Below are positions 32,921 through 43,272 of a DNA stretch of 64,000 nucleotides, piece by piece (the first letter of the stretch is position 1; each line of letters begins with the position of its first letter). The stretch comes from Symbiodinium natans (lineage: Eukaryota > Sar > Dinophyceae > Suessiales > Symbiodiniaceae): positions 1,167,501 to 1,231,500 of the forward strand of contig CAJNDS010002290.1 in the NCBI GenBank assembly GCA_905221605.1, given 5' to 3'. The notes under the pieces were generated by a model. It was given only the letters and a program-made list of their open reading frames with translations, was not told the origin of the DNA and did no database searches. Position numbers and translations under genes: made by a program.

Positions 32921-33052
32921 CTTCCCCCAAATATTAAACCCCCCCCCCTACCCCTAATATTAAGTACCCCCCATTACAGTTATATTATAGTATATTGTGG
33001 GGGTTGTTAATATTAGGGGGTAGGGGGGGGCTTAATATTAGGGGGAGGGGGT
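32921..33052. mobile_element. Foldback element, CCCCTAATATTAA family, complete copy
   Basis: The left arm carries CCCCCAAATATTAAACC and CCCCTAATATTAAG; the right arm carries their near complements (GTTAATATTAGGGGG and CTTAATATTAGGGGG). The centre is AT-rich (ATTATAGTATATT). Arms are about 50 nt. No coding capacity. Confidence 0.75.
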
Positions 33053-33176
33053 TAACCCGTGAAAACTTGGTAGCCCTGTGGTACTCTTTGCCCTTTTTGT
33101 GTTCTCGGCTCCCTTGTAAAGTCAACCCCAAACCCTAAGCCCCAAGCCTTAAACCCTAGACCCCTAAATCCTAAAG

Positions 33177-33291
33177 GGACACCCCTGGCTGCCACGCGCC
33201 CACACCGACCCCTTCCGACACTGGCAAGAGCAACGCTCTCTGCCATGGGGAAGGCAAAGAAGTCAAAGACACTCTGACGAGAGAATTGTAG
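33177..33291 (+). CDS. Candidate terminal exon
   Basis: After CCTAAAG an open frame reads DTPGCHAPTPTPSDTGKSNA, continues LCHGEGKEVKDTLTREL and ends at TAG. Hydrophilic, proline/threonine then charged. It follows a CCCTAAA-like stretch and precedes TTTAGGG sequence. Product unknown; the reverse-strand frame here is less convincing. Confidence 0.35.
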
Positions 33292-33903
33292 TTTAGGGTT
33301 TAGGGCTTGGGGCTCGGGATCGTTGTGCCCACATATAGCGCGTTTAGGGGTTAGGGTTTATAAGATATACTGTAGGGGTCGAATAATTGCTAATAGTATT
33401 CCCTTATGGTTCCTGTGTAATTATACTCGACTAACCCCCGAAACCCCATCCTAATGACTAAGGCCCCTATACTAGGCTAAGTGTTGGTCCCTTTCGGGCG
33501 GGGGGGGGGGTGGGGGAGGGGGGGGGCTCCTCTTCCCATTCGGCACCTGATACGTATTTTACCCACCCTACCCCACCTCACCCCCAACCAAAAAAGAGCT
33601 CTATGTGTGTCATCCAAGGATGTCACTTGGGCTTACAGGGTTATACGGTTGATGAACGTTCTGGCTTGCCGGGTTGAAAGGGCTAACAGGGTTTGTTATA
33701 GGGGTTGTTCATAGGGTTCACAGATTTATTGTAGTGTTGTTTCTCGGGTTCTTTCCAGGGCGGGTAGGTTTCTTTATCGGGTTGATTATAGGGCTTAGGG
33801 TTTACGAGTTGTGCATTTTTTCCTGATACAGGGGCGCATAGGGCTTGAGGGCTTTAGGGGTGGCATTTAGCGCAACCTCCAGGGCTGAGGGTTGTGGATT
33901 TAT

Positions 33904-34054
33904 CTAAGGGTGGTTTCACGGGCCCTAAATATGGTCCGTTACCTCCCTTAAAGGGTTCTGATGTATGGGCCGTGAATTTGTAGAGGGTATATCAGGGGTA
34001 TAAAAGGGGTACCTCTTTAAGGGCGCATACCAAGGGAACATGCAACTATGCTTA
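33904..34054. mobile_element. Foldback element, TAGTTNCATGGGCCC family, copy 3
   Basis: Left end CTAAGGGTGGTTTCACGGGC and right end GAACATGCAACTATGCTTAG are inverted. The inner phrase GGGTATATCAGGGGTA recurs as GGTAAATCAGGGGTA in copy 4 at 35074-35194. Confidence 0.7.
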
Positions 34055-34069
34055 GGATTTAGGGTTCAG

Positions 34070-34890
34070 CGGAGAGGGCCGGCCAAAGGCCGGCAAATCG
34101 GAATCCGCGCGGCGAGCTTTGGGAGGTGTTCTAAGCTAAGCAGCTGAAGTAAACTCTGCTGATCCAAGGCCCCTTCCATGAATCCTTACTCCAACCCTGG
34201 TTACAACTCCTAAGATTAAGGTAGGGCGTATAAGGGCTTAAAGGCCCTTACCCTTGACCTTGACTGCTAAACCTAACGGCGCACGAGGGGTCTATCTGAC
34301 TGTTATTGGTATTTGGAAATTCATAAGTACATGTATATGCATATATATATATATGTACACATATATATATATATATGTATATGTATGTATATATATATAT
34401 ATATTTCCTTACAAATATCAGCCAGTGTACATATGAGGCCCTTCTGGGGATACTTGAAATAAAAGCGGCCCTTACATCACACGGGCCTCCCTAAACCCTA
34501 AACCCTGAGCCCTGAACCGTAAACCCTAAACCCTCAACCCTAACCCCTAAACCCTAACCCTAAACCCTAAACCCTAAACCCTAATCCCCAAACCATCTTT
34601 CGGCCCTAGGAACGTGGGCTCCTGTGGCATGTACCTTTTCCTGGATGATTGCGGCTCGGCTGGCTCCAGGGCCACGGAATTAGCTGTTTAGGGTTTTGGG
34701 GTTTAGGGTTTAAGGTTTAGGGTTTAAGGTTTAAGGTTTCGTGTCGGGTTTAGGGTTTAGGGTTTAGAGTTTAGGGTTTAGGGTTTAGGGTTTATAAGGT
34801 TTAGGGGGCTTCCCGTTGAACCTGCGCTCTGGCTATAAGAGGCGCAACGCCAAGCAACACACTTGCGGAGCAATGAAGTCCCTGTCCTGA
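34070..34890 (+). CDS. Candidate two-exon C-terminus plus a following exon
   Basis: 34070-34125 (acceptor GGTTCAG, donor GTGTTC) reads RRGPAKGRQIGIRAASFG. It joins in phase (AG|G) to 34610-34691 (acceptor CCCTAG|G), which reads NVGSCGMYLFLDDCGSAGSR and ends ATELAV-stop. The second exon lies between CCCTAAA and TTTAGGG arrays. Another island at 34814-34890 reads LNLRSGYKRRNAKQHTCGAM and ends at TGA. No family recognised. Confidence 0.35.
34323..34405. repeat. (AT)n microsatellite
   Basis: Long alternating A/T with GTACAC and GTATGT interruptions. It makes spurious Tyr/Ile-rich frames. Confidence 0.9.
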
Positions 34891-35073
34891 CCTCACTAAG
34901 CAGAGCTTTTACTTGCAGGTTCATGGGTAAAACATCTCCTAGGATGCCCAGTAGGACCCGTATTCCCTTTCGGGGGGGGGGGGGGGGGGGGGGGGTTAGG
35001 TCCCCTTATAAGACCCTTAAGCAATAAAAAACACCCTTTCAATCCTAAGTCCTAGGTTCCTGGGCAGGCTTCT

Positions 35074-35290
35074 TGGGGTAGTTTCATGGGCCCCTATATG
35101 TGGTCCCTTACCTCCGTAATTTGTATAGGGTATACAAGGGGTAAATCAGGGGTACCCTTTTCAGGGCCCATATTAAGGGACCATGTAATGCCCCCTGGTT
35201 CTTAGTAGGGAATGAGGGAATGAGGGCCCTATATATACCCTGGAAGGGATGATATAGGCCTTCATTCCCTCATTCCCTACTAAGAACCAG
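35074..35290. mobile_element. Two adjoining foldback elements
   Basis: 35074-35194 is a TAGTTNCATGGGCCC element (left GGGGTAGTTTCATGGGCCCC, right GGACCATGTAATGCCCC). It abuts 35194-35290, whose arms CTGGTTCTTAGTAGGGAATG and complement are perfect for about 30 nt. The second shares CATTCCCTCATTCCCTAC with 24759-24878. The adjacency suggests one element inserted at the end of the other. Confidence 0.8.
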
Positions 35291-35800
35291 CCAGTAATTA
35301 CCCGTAGACTGTAGGCAAGGCAGCCTAGAGAGTACTTAAGGCTTTTCATCGCTTACCTTCGAGCAGACTTCAGTTCGAGCTTGGTGTTTAGGGTTTAGGG
35401 TTAGGGTTTAGGGTTAGGGTTTAGGGTTTGGGGTTTGGGGTTTAGGGTTTAGGGTTTGGGGTTTGGGGTTTGGGGTTCGGGGTTTGGGATCTAGGGGTTT
35501 AGGGTTTGGGGTTTAGGGTTTGGCCGGAAAAGGCTCCTATATTTGGGCTTTGTAGGCCCAAGGACCATAGTGCAAAAGGCCATTTAGAGAGCCAAGGGGC
35601 GCCACCGAAAGATTTGAGCTGAGACCCTAAACGCTGCAGCACTCAACCTTAAAGACCTAATCCCTAAATCCTTACATCCCTAGCCCTAAACCCCAAACCC
35701 TAAACCGTTTAAACCCACTGTCAGCTTACAGCTTACAGGGAAGGCAGGGAGGTTAGACCTCCTCCAAAATACCTACACTCCACATCTCGACTAATCCCCT

Positions 35801-36512
35801 AGGTAAGCTCCGCTGAAGCCTACTCAACTGCCCTCAACTACCCATAAATTAGGGTGTAGGGTTTAGGGTTTAGCGTTTAGGATTTAGCGTTTCGGGTCTC
35901 AACCCCAAACCCCCCTGAGCCAGAAAACCCTCAACCTTTGCACCCCTGCAAGGCAAGGGAAACCTGTCCCTCCTCGTCCATCGAAGGAGCAAGCAGGTGC
36001 CAGGGTTGCGGGTTCAGGGCTACGGGCTTAGGGTTTGTTGGGCTTAGGCTTGAGGATTCGGGGTATAGGGTTTAGGGTTTAGGGTTCAGGGCTTACGTAG
36101 GGCTTAGGCTTTAGTTTTTGGGGTTTAGAGTTTAGAGCCTCGGGCCTTATCCCTTCATCTCAAAGTGACAAGCAAAAACACTTTGTATTACACAGCGTTT
36201 GCGCCCAAACATAGGAGTCCTCACCTCGGCCTATAGCCCCAAAACAAAGACTGTAACTTCATTCTAGTCCACTGTAGGTTGTTTCTGGCGCAGCCCCAAC
36301 CTCCAAACTCTAAACCGCAAACCCTAACCCTAAACCCTAAACCCTAAACCCCAAACCCTAAACCCCAAACCCGAAACCCCAAACCCTAAACCCCAAACCC
36401 GAAACCCCAAACCCGAAACCCCAAACGCTAAAGCCTAAGCCCCAAACCTGCCAGCTGCGAGGTGTCAGAGTCGAACCAGGTTGCAGCGCCTGGCGGCATC
36501 GTCCGCGGCTGA
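35801..36512 (+). CDS. Candidate exons, products unknown
   Basis: 35801-35851 (acceptor CCCCTAG|G) reads VSSAEAYSTALNYP to a stop. About 35961-36008 reads LQGKGNLSLLVHRRSKQVP. 36455-36512 (acceptor CTGCCAG) reads CEVSESNQVAAPGGIVRG and ends at TGA, between CCCTAAA-type and TTTAGGG-type arrays. Not shown to be one gene. Confidence 0.3.
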
Positions 36513-37153
36513 GTGTCGAAGGGGTCTCAGAATCGGGCTTTGGGGTGGGGGTTTGGGCTGAGGGTTTAGGGTTTCGGGTTTAGGGTTTAGGGCTTAGGGT
36601 TTAGGGTTTAATTAGAGTTTATGGTTTAGGGTTTAGTTGAGGTTCCCTTCTGATCCTCTCTAAACTATAAGACTGCCCTTTTCATTCCTAGGTTACTGTT
36701 GGATCTACGAGCTACTGTTGGCCAACCACGGGTAGTTTACAGCCGAAATGCACCCAGCATTGCTCCGTTCAGCATTCAGGGTTGAGATGGTTCCGATGGC
36801 ATGGTTCTGGGTTGAGGGATCTACCTAGAGGTTCGTGCCGTGAATAGTTAGAAGTAGGGTTAGATACGTATCCTAAGCAAGGGTACAACGCCTACCATAC
36901 CAACAATCCTGCTTATGACTACCCTACCCTATGAACCCTTCAGTCGCATGAGCCTTTAAAGGCTTAGGATTAAAAGCGTACCGACCCTTGAGCTGTAAAG
37001 GGTTAGTAAGGAGAACATATGGTCAGTTCTCAAGTTATCGTGCCTTCCTGGGTAAGGTTTAGGGTCTAGGGTTTAGGGTTTAGGGCTTGGGGCTTAGAGA
37101 GAAGAACCCGAAAACACCACACTCTACAGACCCCAATGGGGCACCAAGCACAG

Positions 37154-38174
37154 GTGGAGCGATCACGATGCGGCCCAGATGGGTCCGACATCTACGTCGG
37201 GGCGCGGGCGACGGCCTTGGCGGAGCTACGTGAGGCCGGGCTCTGGGAGGAGGGGTGGAGGAGTTTAGGGCTTAGGGTTTCGGGTTTTGGGGTCCCTAAA
37301 CCCTAAACCCTAAACCCAAAATTAAGCCATAAACCCTGATGTTTCTCAGGGTCGGTGAGGACAAGCGCCAGAGACTTGGGGCGATTTTCGCGTGGTAGGT
37401 CTTGAGTCTTCAAGCCTCCGACCTTGTGAGTTCTTACTGTAGCTCAGTGTCCCTCTACTCTAAAACTTCAGTCCTAGACCCTAAACTCTAAACCCTAAAT
37501 TCCCACACCCTAAATCCTAAATCCTAAACCCTAATCCTTAAACCCTAAATCCTAAACCCTTGCTTTGGCATTTGTGAACCGTTTTCTCGCTGCCAGGGTA
37601 GGTGGTCGATGACCTGCTGTCTTTCACACACCAGAAGCCTACGAGGGCAGTTCTGCACATAGTGGTCCTGTTTGGAGCACCCTCATCATGAAACGCCGTA
37701 TGAACATAGAAACCTCAATCAAGAAGAGAATTCAGAGAAGTGCTTACTAAGATCCCCGCTGGCCCACGCAACAATGCTACTGTACTCGCCGCGGCTTTGC
37801 ATAAGCTTGCGTAGGTCACGTGCATCTAAACCCTATACATCCTAAACCCCAAACCCCAAACCCCAAACCCCAAACCCTAAACCCTAAACCCTAAACCCTT
37901 GAAGTTCGGCTCTACAGTGGCCCTTCGACTTCGGGCTGTAGGGTTTACCCGGCTTGAGGGTTTCAGGTTTCAGGGGTCCCGGGATCCCCCGTGTTTGTAT
38001 GGTTTAGGGTTTAGGGTTTAGGGTTTAGGGTTTCGGGTTTCGGGTTTCGGGTTTCTACAAGGGATGTTGCCCATGGGAACGATGGTTGCCAGGAGGGATC
38101 TCATAGACCCGCAGGCTGGCGAAGAACCCGAACCCTTCTCTAAAATAGCCCTGCAACGCTTAAACCCCAGATGA
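37154..38174 (+). CDS. Candidate exon cluster, products unknown
   Basis: 37154-37229 (acceptor AGCACAG|G, donor GTGAGG) reads VERSRCGPDGSDIYVGARAT. 37350-37398 (acceptor TTTCTCAG|G) reads VGEDKRQRLGAIFAW to TAG. 37602-37691 (acceptor GGGTAG|G) reads VVDDLLSFTHQKPTRAVLHI and ends at TGA. 38064-38174 reads MLPMGTMVARRDLIDPQAGE and ends in a basic tail and TGA. These are among the more protein-like islands, but three stops in 800 nt mean they cannot all be terminal exons of separate genes as read. Splicing is unresolved. Confidence 0.35.
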
Positions 38175-38567
38175 GTCCCCTCCCCAAGAAAGCAATAAAC
38201 AACCCTAAACCCTCAACCATAAACCCTAGACCCTAAACCCTAAACCCTAAACCCTAAACCCTAAACCCTAAACCCTAAACCCTAGACCCTAGACCCTAAA
38301 CCCTAAACCCTAAGCCACAGCCTGCTAGGAAACCGGCTTCGAAGTCGAGGTGAAGTTGTGTGTGGGGTGGGGGGCCAGGGGGGGGGGGGGGGTGTGGCAC
38401 ACGAAGCGAGAGAATCCCAGCACCTTCAAGCCTATAAGCATAATAAGTATACACATGTATACTCATACATGACCTACGTACATACATTTAGATGCTTTAT
38501 AGGGTTTATATACGCTCATAGGGCTTTTTAGGCTTTTTAGGCTTTATAGGGTTTTTGGGGTTTTTAG

Positions 38568-39345
38568 GTTTCGGACGTGGACGGGCTCACCGGGTTTGTC
38601 GAGGTGAACCTTGGACCGGGCAGTCTCGTTTTTGGGGCTTACGCCAACGGGTTCTTTGCAGGGAACGAGGAGGTAGGCACCTTCTGTCCCCTTATGTATA
38701 TGTCTATTTATATATATTTATTTATTTATTTAAATAAATACATATATATATATATATATACCCTGAGGGTTGTTACTTCATCCTCTGCTAAGAGCCAGTA
38801 GGTATGGCTATGCATTTGGAAGCCGTAACAATCCCTTGATCTGATTTGTGGCCCCTTTGAGTGTAGGTTGTTAGGTTTACCCTAAACCCTGAACCCGCCA
38901 AAAAAAACCCAAGATCCCCACAACCCAAAGAGCAAAAACAAAAATCACACACACACACACACAACCAACCAAAGCAAAGCAAACAAAAAAGAGACCCTCA
39001 ACCCTAAACCCTAAACCACCCAACCCCTAAACCCCCAAAGCCCACGAAAGTCCGCCGCGCAGGAGCCAGACGTGTTTGATCTGAAGACAGCTCCAGAATG
39101 CACCCTGGCCACAAGGGTTTAGGGTTTAGGGTTAAACCCAGGGAAAATTTGACCCTGTCTGGGGTACTTTGTTTTCTGGTTGCAGACTTATATGATGCAA
39201 TTAGGGTTTAGGGTTCGGGAAAGGATCTACAGTTCGCGGTCTGCGTAGGTCTAGACCTTTAATGGACAGAAACCGTTGAAAGTACTTTGGTCTCGACCCT
39301 GAGGACGACGAGGCCGCAAGACACTTGCTCAGTGCTTTCAACTAA
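38568..39345 (+). CDS. Three-exon C-terminal fragment, product unknown
   Basis: Exons 38568-38672 (acceptor TTTTTAG|G, donor GTAGGC), 39051-39116 (acceptor CGAAAG, donor GTTTAG) and 39304-39345 (acceptor CCTGAG|G) are all phase 0 and join without a stop to a final TAA. Landmarks are VSDVDGLTGFVEVNLGPGSL, VFGAYANGFFAGNEE, SAAQEPDVFDLKTAPECTLA and DDEAARHLLSAFN. The middle exon has CCCTAAA before and TTTAGGG after. The first intron holds a (TA)n tract and a (CA)n tract; the second holds a TTTAGGG stretch. The phase agreement of three exons is good support. No family recognised. Confidence 0.45.
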
Positions 39346-39769
39346 GATCTAAACCCTAAACCCGAAAAGGCCCTAAAGCCCTAAACCCTACACCTTCTTG
39401 GTATCCCAAGTACAAGGGGCTGGATTGCAAGAAGCCCCTAGGGTCTGAGGGGTTTGGGGTTTAGGGTTCAGGGGTTGGGGTTTAAAACCTAAGCCTCGGA
39501 GAGTTGGAGCACAGAACATACACAGCTACAGTCGGCCGGTCAGGTTTTTCCCTTTGCAGGATCTCCCTGAGCCCTAAATCCACGAAGGGTTTAGGGTTTA
39601 GGGTTTAGGGTTTAGGGTTTAGGGTTTAGGGTTTAGGGTTTAGGGTTTCTCAAAACCCCACTGTTGCCAGCGACCGCTGATCCGAAACAAGCACCCTCTC
39701 AACCCTAAACAGTCAACCCTGCGCGGGAGCGTTTAGGCTTTAGGGTTACATCAAGGGGGGGCTGCTGAT

Positions 39770-40215
39770 CCAGCCTGACCTGTTTCTGAGGTGCCTGGTG
39801 GGGCGAAGGCCTCCGCCAGGGCACTGCAGAGGAGATAACAAGGTAATGCAAACCCTAAACGCTGAACCCGACATACATTTCGGGAGGTGTGGAGGGGTCG
39901 GGTGGGGGGGGGGGGGGAGGGATCATGTCTTGGGCGCTTGTGTGGGTGGAAGCCCTAAAGCCGTAAATCCCATCAACCCTACACCGCATACCCAAAAACC
40001 CTAAACCCCAAGCCCCATACACGCCCCATACACGCGCTCCTCGGAGGTTGGGTTTAGGGTTTAGGGTTTAGGGTTTAGGGTTTAGGGTTTAGGGTTTAGG
40101 GTTTAGGGTTTAGGGTTTAGGGTTTAGGGTTTAGGGCAGGAGTTTCAGGTTTCAGCCAGGGTCTATAGGTCTTTGCGCAGCCTCCCAGCCTTCCTGACTT
40201 CTGATCAGCTGCTAC
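39770..40215 (+). CDS. Candidate exons, products unknown
   Basis: About 39770-39841 reads LLIQPDLFLRCLVGRRPPPG and meets a GTAATG donor. After the acceptor GTTTCAG|G (about 40151) a frame reads VSARVYRSLRSLPAFLTSDQ, ending near a CCCTAAA-type stretch. Composition favours coding; joining is not shown. Confidence 0.3.
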
Positions 40216-40954
40216 CAAACCCTACACCCTAAAGCCAAAACCCTAAACCTTAAAAACCCTGTGAACCCTAAACCCTAAACCCTAAGCTCTAAAAACCCTA
40301 AAATCCCAAACCCCTAAATCCTAAACCCTAAATCCCAAACCCGAAAACGCCAAGTTGTCGGAACCATTCACGCAGAAGCCTTACACAGCCCCGCGTCACA
40401 GGCCACCCCGTGGCTCCAAGCCCTGAGCCACAACCCTGAAACCCGATTAGGGTTTTGGGTTTAGGGTTTAGGGTTTAGGGTTTAGGATTTAGGGTTTAGG
40501 GTTTAGGGTTTAGTGTTTAGGGTTTAGTGTTTAGGGTTTAGGATTTAGGGTTTAGGGTTTAGGGTCTATAGGGTTTAGGGTTTAGGGTTTAGGGTTTACC
40601 TGGACCCGCCAAAGGACTAAAATATTAGTCGTTGTTTGGAAAAGCATGAATTTCACTCGCTGCTCAGGAAAATCGTTCTTCGCTGAAAAATAGTGCTCTC
40701 GCCATGTTTGGGCAAAGCGTGGCAAAGCAGTCTTCGGCAAAAAGCGCGTTTTGGCCGGGAAAGGGCGCGTTTCGGTCGGCAAAGGGCGTGTCCCCATGGT
40801 TTCATTCTGCAACAATCCCGAAAAGCGCTCGACTCGGACACGAAAAAAACTGTTCTCGTCAAAAAAAGCAGAAAATTTTCGCCTCCTCGGGAGCTCCAGG
40901 TAGGGTTTAGGGTTAAACCCTGCTCCTGAAACTCCACACCCGAACCAATTGTAG

Positions 40955-41054
40955 GATGAACTGGGGGCTGGCAGGCACCCACTTCAACTTCGGCTATGTT
41001 TGCTACCAGCGTCCGACCATACCCGGGCCAGAGAGGCGAATCGTGCGACTGTGA
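40955..41054 (+). CDS. Candidate terminal exon
   Basis: After acceptor ATTGTAG|G the frame reads MNWGLAGTHFNFGYVCYQRP, then TIPGPERRIVRL and TGA. The ATG at 40956 could be a start, or the exon could be internal to an upstream gene. A CCCTAAA array follows closely. Confidence 0.35.
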
Positions 41055-41270
41055 CTCCCCTCCCTAAACCCTAAACCCTAAACCCTACACCCTACACCCT
41101 ACACCCTACACCCTACACCCTAAACCCTAAACCCTAAACCCTAAACCCTAAACCCTAAACCCTATAGGGTAACCCTTTAATGTAGACAGACTCTGGGGAT
41201 GCAGTGTGTCGAAGGTACTGATTTTCGCAGCCGGCACCCTAAACCCTAAACCCTAAACTTTAAACCCTAG

Positions 41271-41326
41271 CCAAGAGCTGCCGTGTGAAGAGAGATAGTG
41301 GAGAGAACACTATGCTGGCCAAGGAG
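41271..41326 (+). CDS. Candidate coding exon, product unknown
   Basis: Acceptor ACCCTAG after a CCCTAAA array, donor GTACAC. Reads KSCRVKRDSGENTMLAKE. Basic, helical. It is followed by a foldback element instead of a TTTAGGG array. Confidence 0.35.
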
Positions 41327-41391
41327 GTACACGGGCCTAGGCCTAGGCGTCGGGACTGAACCCACCAATCGGAGAACTAACCCCCAAACCC

Positions 41392-41545
41392 GTTAATCAT
41401 GGGTTCCCCTACTACCGCCCTCTATATTACCACCCCCTGCTATGGTTCCCCCCATAATCAAGGCTGTTTAGGGACAATTAAGGTTAATTAAGCTCATCTA
41501 AGGGGGGAACCTAGGGGGGTAGTATAGAGGGGGGTAGTAGGGCAA
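41392..41545. mobile_element. Foldback element, GGTTCCCCTACTACC family
   Basis: GGGTTCCCCTACTACC and CTCTATATTACCACCCCC at the left pair with GGGGGGTAGTATAGAG and GGGGGTAGTAGGGCAACCC at the right. The centre carries AATTAAGGTTAATTAAG. No second copy noticed in this window. Confidence 0.75.
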
Positions 41546-41726
41546 CCCAGGAGTTGAAATTTAGGGCTTCGGGGCCCTAAATCCGAATGCCCGAACCAAA
41601 ACCCCTCCCCCCCCCCCCCCCCCCCCCCCAAAGCCTTTCAATGCAAGCGGTGCAACCTCCAAAAGCTCCAAATCGATGAGAAACCCCAAAACCCCAAACC
41701 CTAAACCCCAAACACACCCCGCACAG

Positions 41727-42428
41727 GAGGCGAAGCAAGCCTTCACTGGGCTTTGGAGTACTACACTTTAATACTTTTTTTGGTTCTGGGTTCCTATTAT
41801 TGCTACTTATTACCTAAAAAGTATATACTTTTTTTCCAGGGTCTACTCCAAAGCTAAGTTCATGTCTTACCAACTGCCATGCCTCTATTTCCCCCCCCCC
41901 CCCCCGAACTTTCAACCCTCTAGAAACCCAAGCCCCAAGACCCCGACAACCCTAAACCCGAGACCCTCATCCCAAGACCCTAAACCCTAAACGCTAACCC
42001 CTAAACCCTAAACCCTAAACCCTAAACCCTAAACCCTAAACCCTAAACCCTAAACCCTAAACCCTAAACCCTAAACCCTAAACCCTAAAAACCCTAAACC
42101 CTGATTCTAGGGACTCCCTCCACGAGTTGATCCGGGGTGGCATGGAGAGGCCAGCCGCACCTGAGTCTTCGTGAGGGGGGGGGGGGGGTGTCGGGCGTAA
42201 AAAGGCGGGGTTCCCTCGTTGTTGGGGTGGGTTAAGGCTTAGGGCAGAGGGCTGAAGTTCAGGGTTTCGGGCTTCAAGTTTGAGAGCGTTGCTGCTTTGG
42301 GCTTCGGGGTTCTTGTTAAGGTGCGGCTCATCGAGCTACCAAGGCTCGCCCTTCGCCAGTTGAAGGAACAATTTTCAAAAATATCTCAGTTGGGAAAAGA
42401 ATTGCAGGGAGTTGCAGTTGAAAACTGA
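41727..42428 (+). CDS. Candidate exons including a coiled-coil-like terminal exon
   Basis: 41727-41771 (acceptor CGCACAG|G) reads EAKQAFTGLWSTTL to TAA. 42111-42174 (acceptor GATTCTAG|G, after a CCCTAAA array) reads DSLHELIRGGMERPAAPESS to TGA. 42321-42428 (acceptor GTTAAG|G) reads VRLIELPRLALRQLKEQFSK, continues ISQLGKELQGVAVEN and stops at TGA; its heptad-like leucines suggest a coiled coil. Not shown to be spliced together. Confidence 0.35.
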
Positions 42429-42759
42429 TGAGCGAACTGACCCTATGTCGCGAGCGACATGAATGCTGAGGAGGGCTTCGAGGGTTTAGGGTAAAAGAAG
42501 GCCAGGGCATCGGAAGCTCTGCGAAAACAGGATGCCACACGATCATCTTGGGACTCGCGCCACGGCGGCAGGACATAAAGGAATAAAATTTAGGGTTTAG
42601 GGTTTAGGGTTTAGGGTTAGGGCAAACAACCCGTAAACCCCAACACCCCCCCCCCCCTCCTTTCCCAAACCCTCAGCCCGAACCCCGAAACCCCAAACCC
42701 TGAACTCTCGCGAATTCGGGAAATCTGCAGTCAGCTTTGCTTCATCCTTCCCTCGCCAG

Positions 42760-43155
42760 GATTGGCATCCCCGCCGGGGATGGGCCTCAAGCTCAGATGG
42801 ATAGAGCTCAGGGTTTGGGGTTTAGGGTTTGGGGGTTTGGGGGTTTAGGGTTTCAGAGGCTTAGGGTGTGGGTTTAAGGTTAGGGGTTTGGGGTGTAGAG
42901 TTCAGGGGTTTAGGGCTTGGGGTTTAAGGGTTCAGGGGCTTAGGGTTTGGGGTTTGGGTTCAGGGGTTTAGGGTTTGGGGTTTAGGGTTCCGGGGCTTAG
43001 AGTTTAGCATTCTTGCGGAAGTGACGTGAAGCTTCCTAACCCCTGCTTACTTGTAGGTGGGTTCCCGGCGCATCCCGATGCCCAACTTTTTGGGGCCAGG
43101 CCTGGTGAAGGCATGCAAGGCCTGCTTTGGAAAAAGTCCTATGCTACGCCAGTGA
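42760..43155 (+). CDS. Candidate exons ending in a terminal exon
   Basis: 42760-42812 has a strong polypyrimidine acceptor (CTTCCCTCGCCAG|G) and reads IGIPAGDGPQAQMDRAQ before a GT donor and a TTTGGGG/TTTAGGG array. 43057-43155 (acceptor CTTGTAG|G) reads VGSRRIPMPNFLGPGLVKAC, then KACFGKSPMLRQ and TGA. The phases do not match as read (phase 1 out, phase 0 in), so another exon or another donor is needed. Product unknown. Confidence 0.35.
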
Positions 43156-43272
43156 ATGGGTTTTAGGGTTTAGGGTTTAGGGTTTAGGGTTTAGGGTTTA
43201 GGGTTTAGGGTTTAGGGTTTAGGGTTTAGGGTTTAGGGTACTCAAGGCTTGGGGCTAGCCCGAGTTTCTCAG

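Larger units (their letters stand above)
26400..35000. repeat. Heptamer arrays and non-coding content of 26.4-35 kb
   Basis: CCCTAAA arrays: 26622-26685, 27024-27091, 29930-29955, 31868-31950, 32545-32610 and 34490-34590. TTTAGGG arrays: 26809-26888, 27837-28050, 28155-28210, 29416-29452, 29592-29660, 31214-31345, 32725-32808 and 34685-34802. Homopolymer runs lie near 28422-28436, 30232-30250, 33498-33530 and 34973-34995. The stretches 27090-27840, 30000-30540 and 33300-33900 hold no exon I can support. Confidence 0.8.

Noticed and set aside
40582-40982. Overlapping ORFs on both strands
   Set aside because: Stop-poor sequence built from repeated AAGGGCGCGTTTCGG-like phrases; no frame has a splice context or recognisable composition.
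42328-42576. 82-residue reverse-strand ORF
   Set aside because: Overlaps the better supported + strand exon 42321-42428 with a good acceptor and coiled-coil composition.
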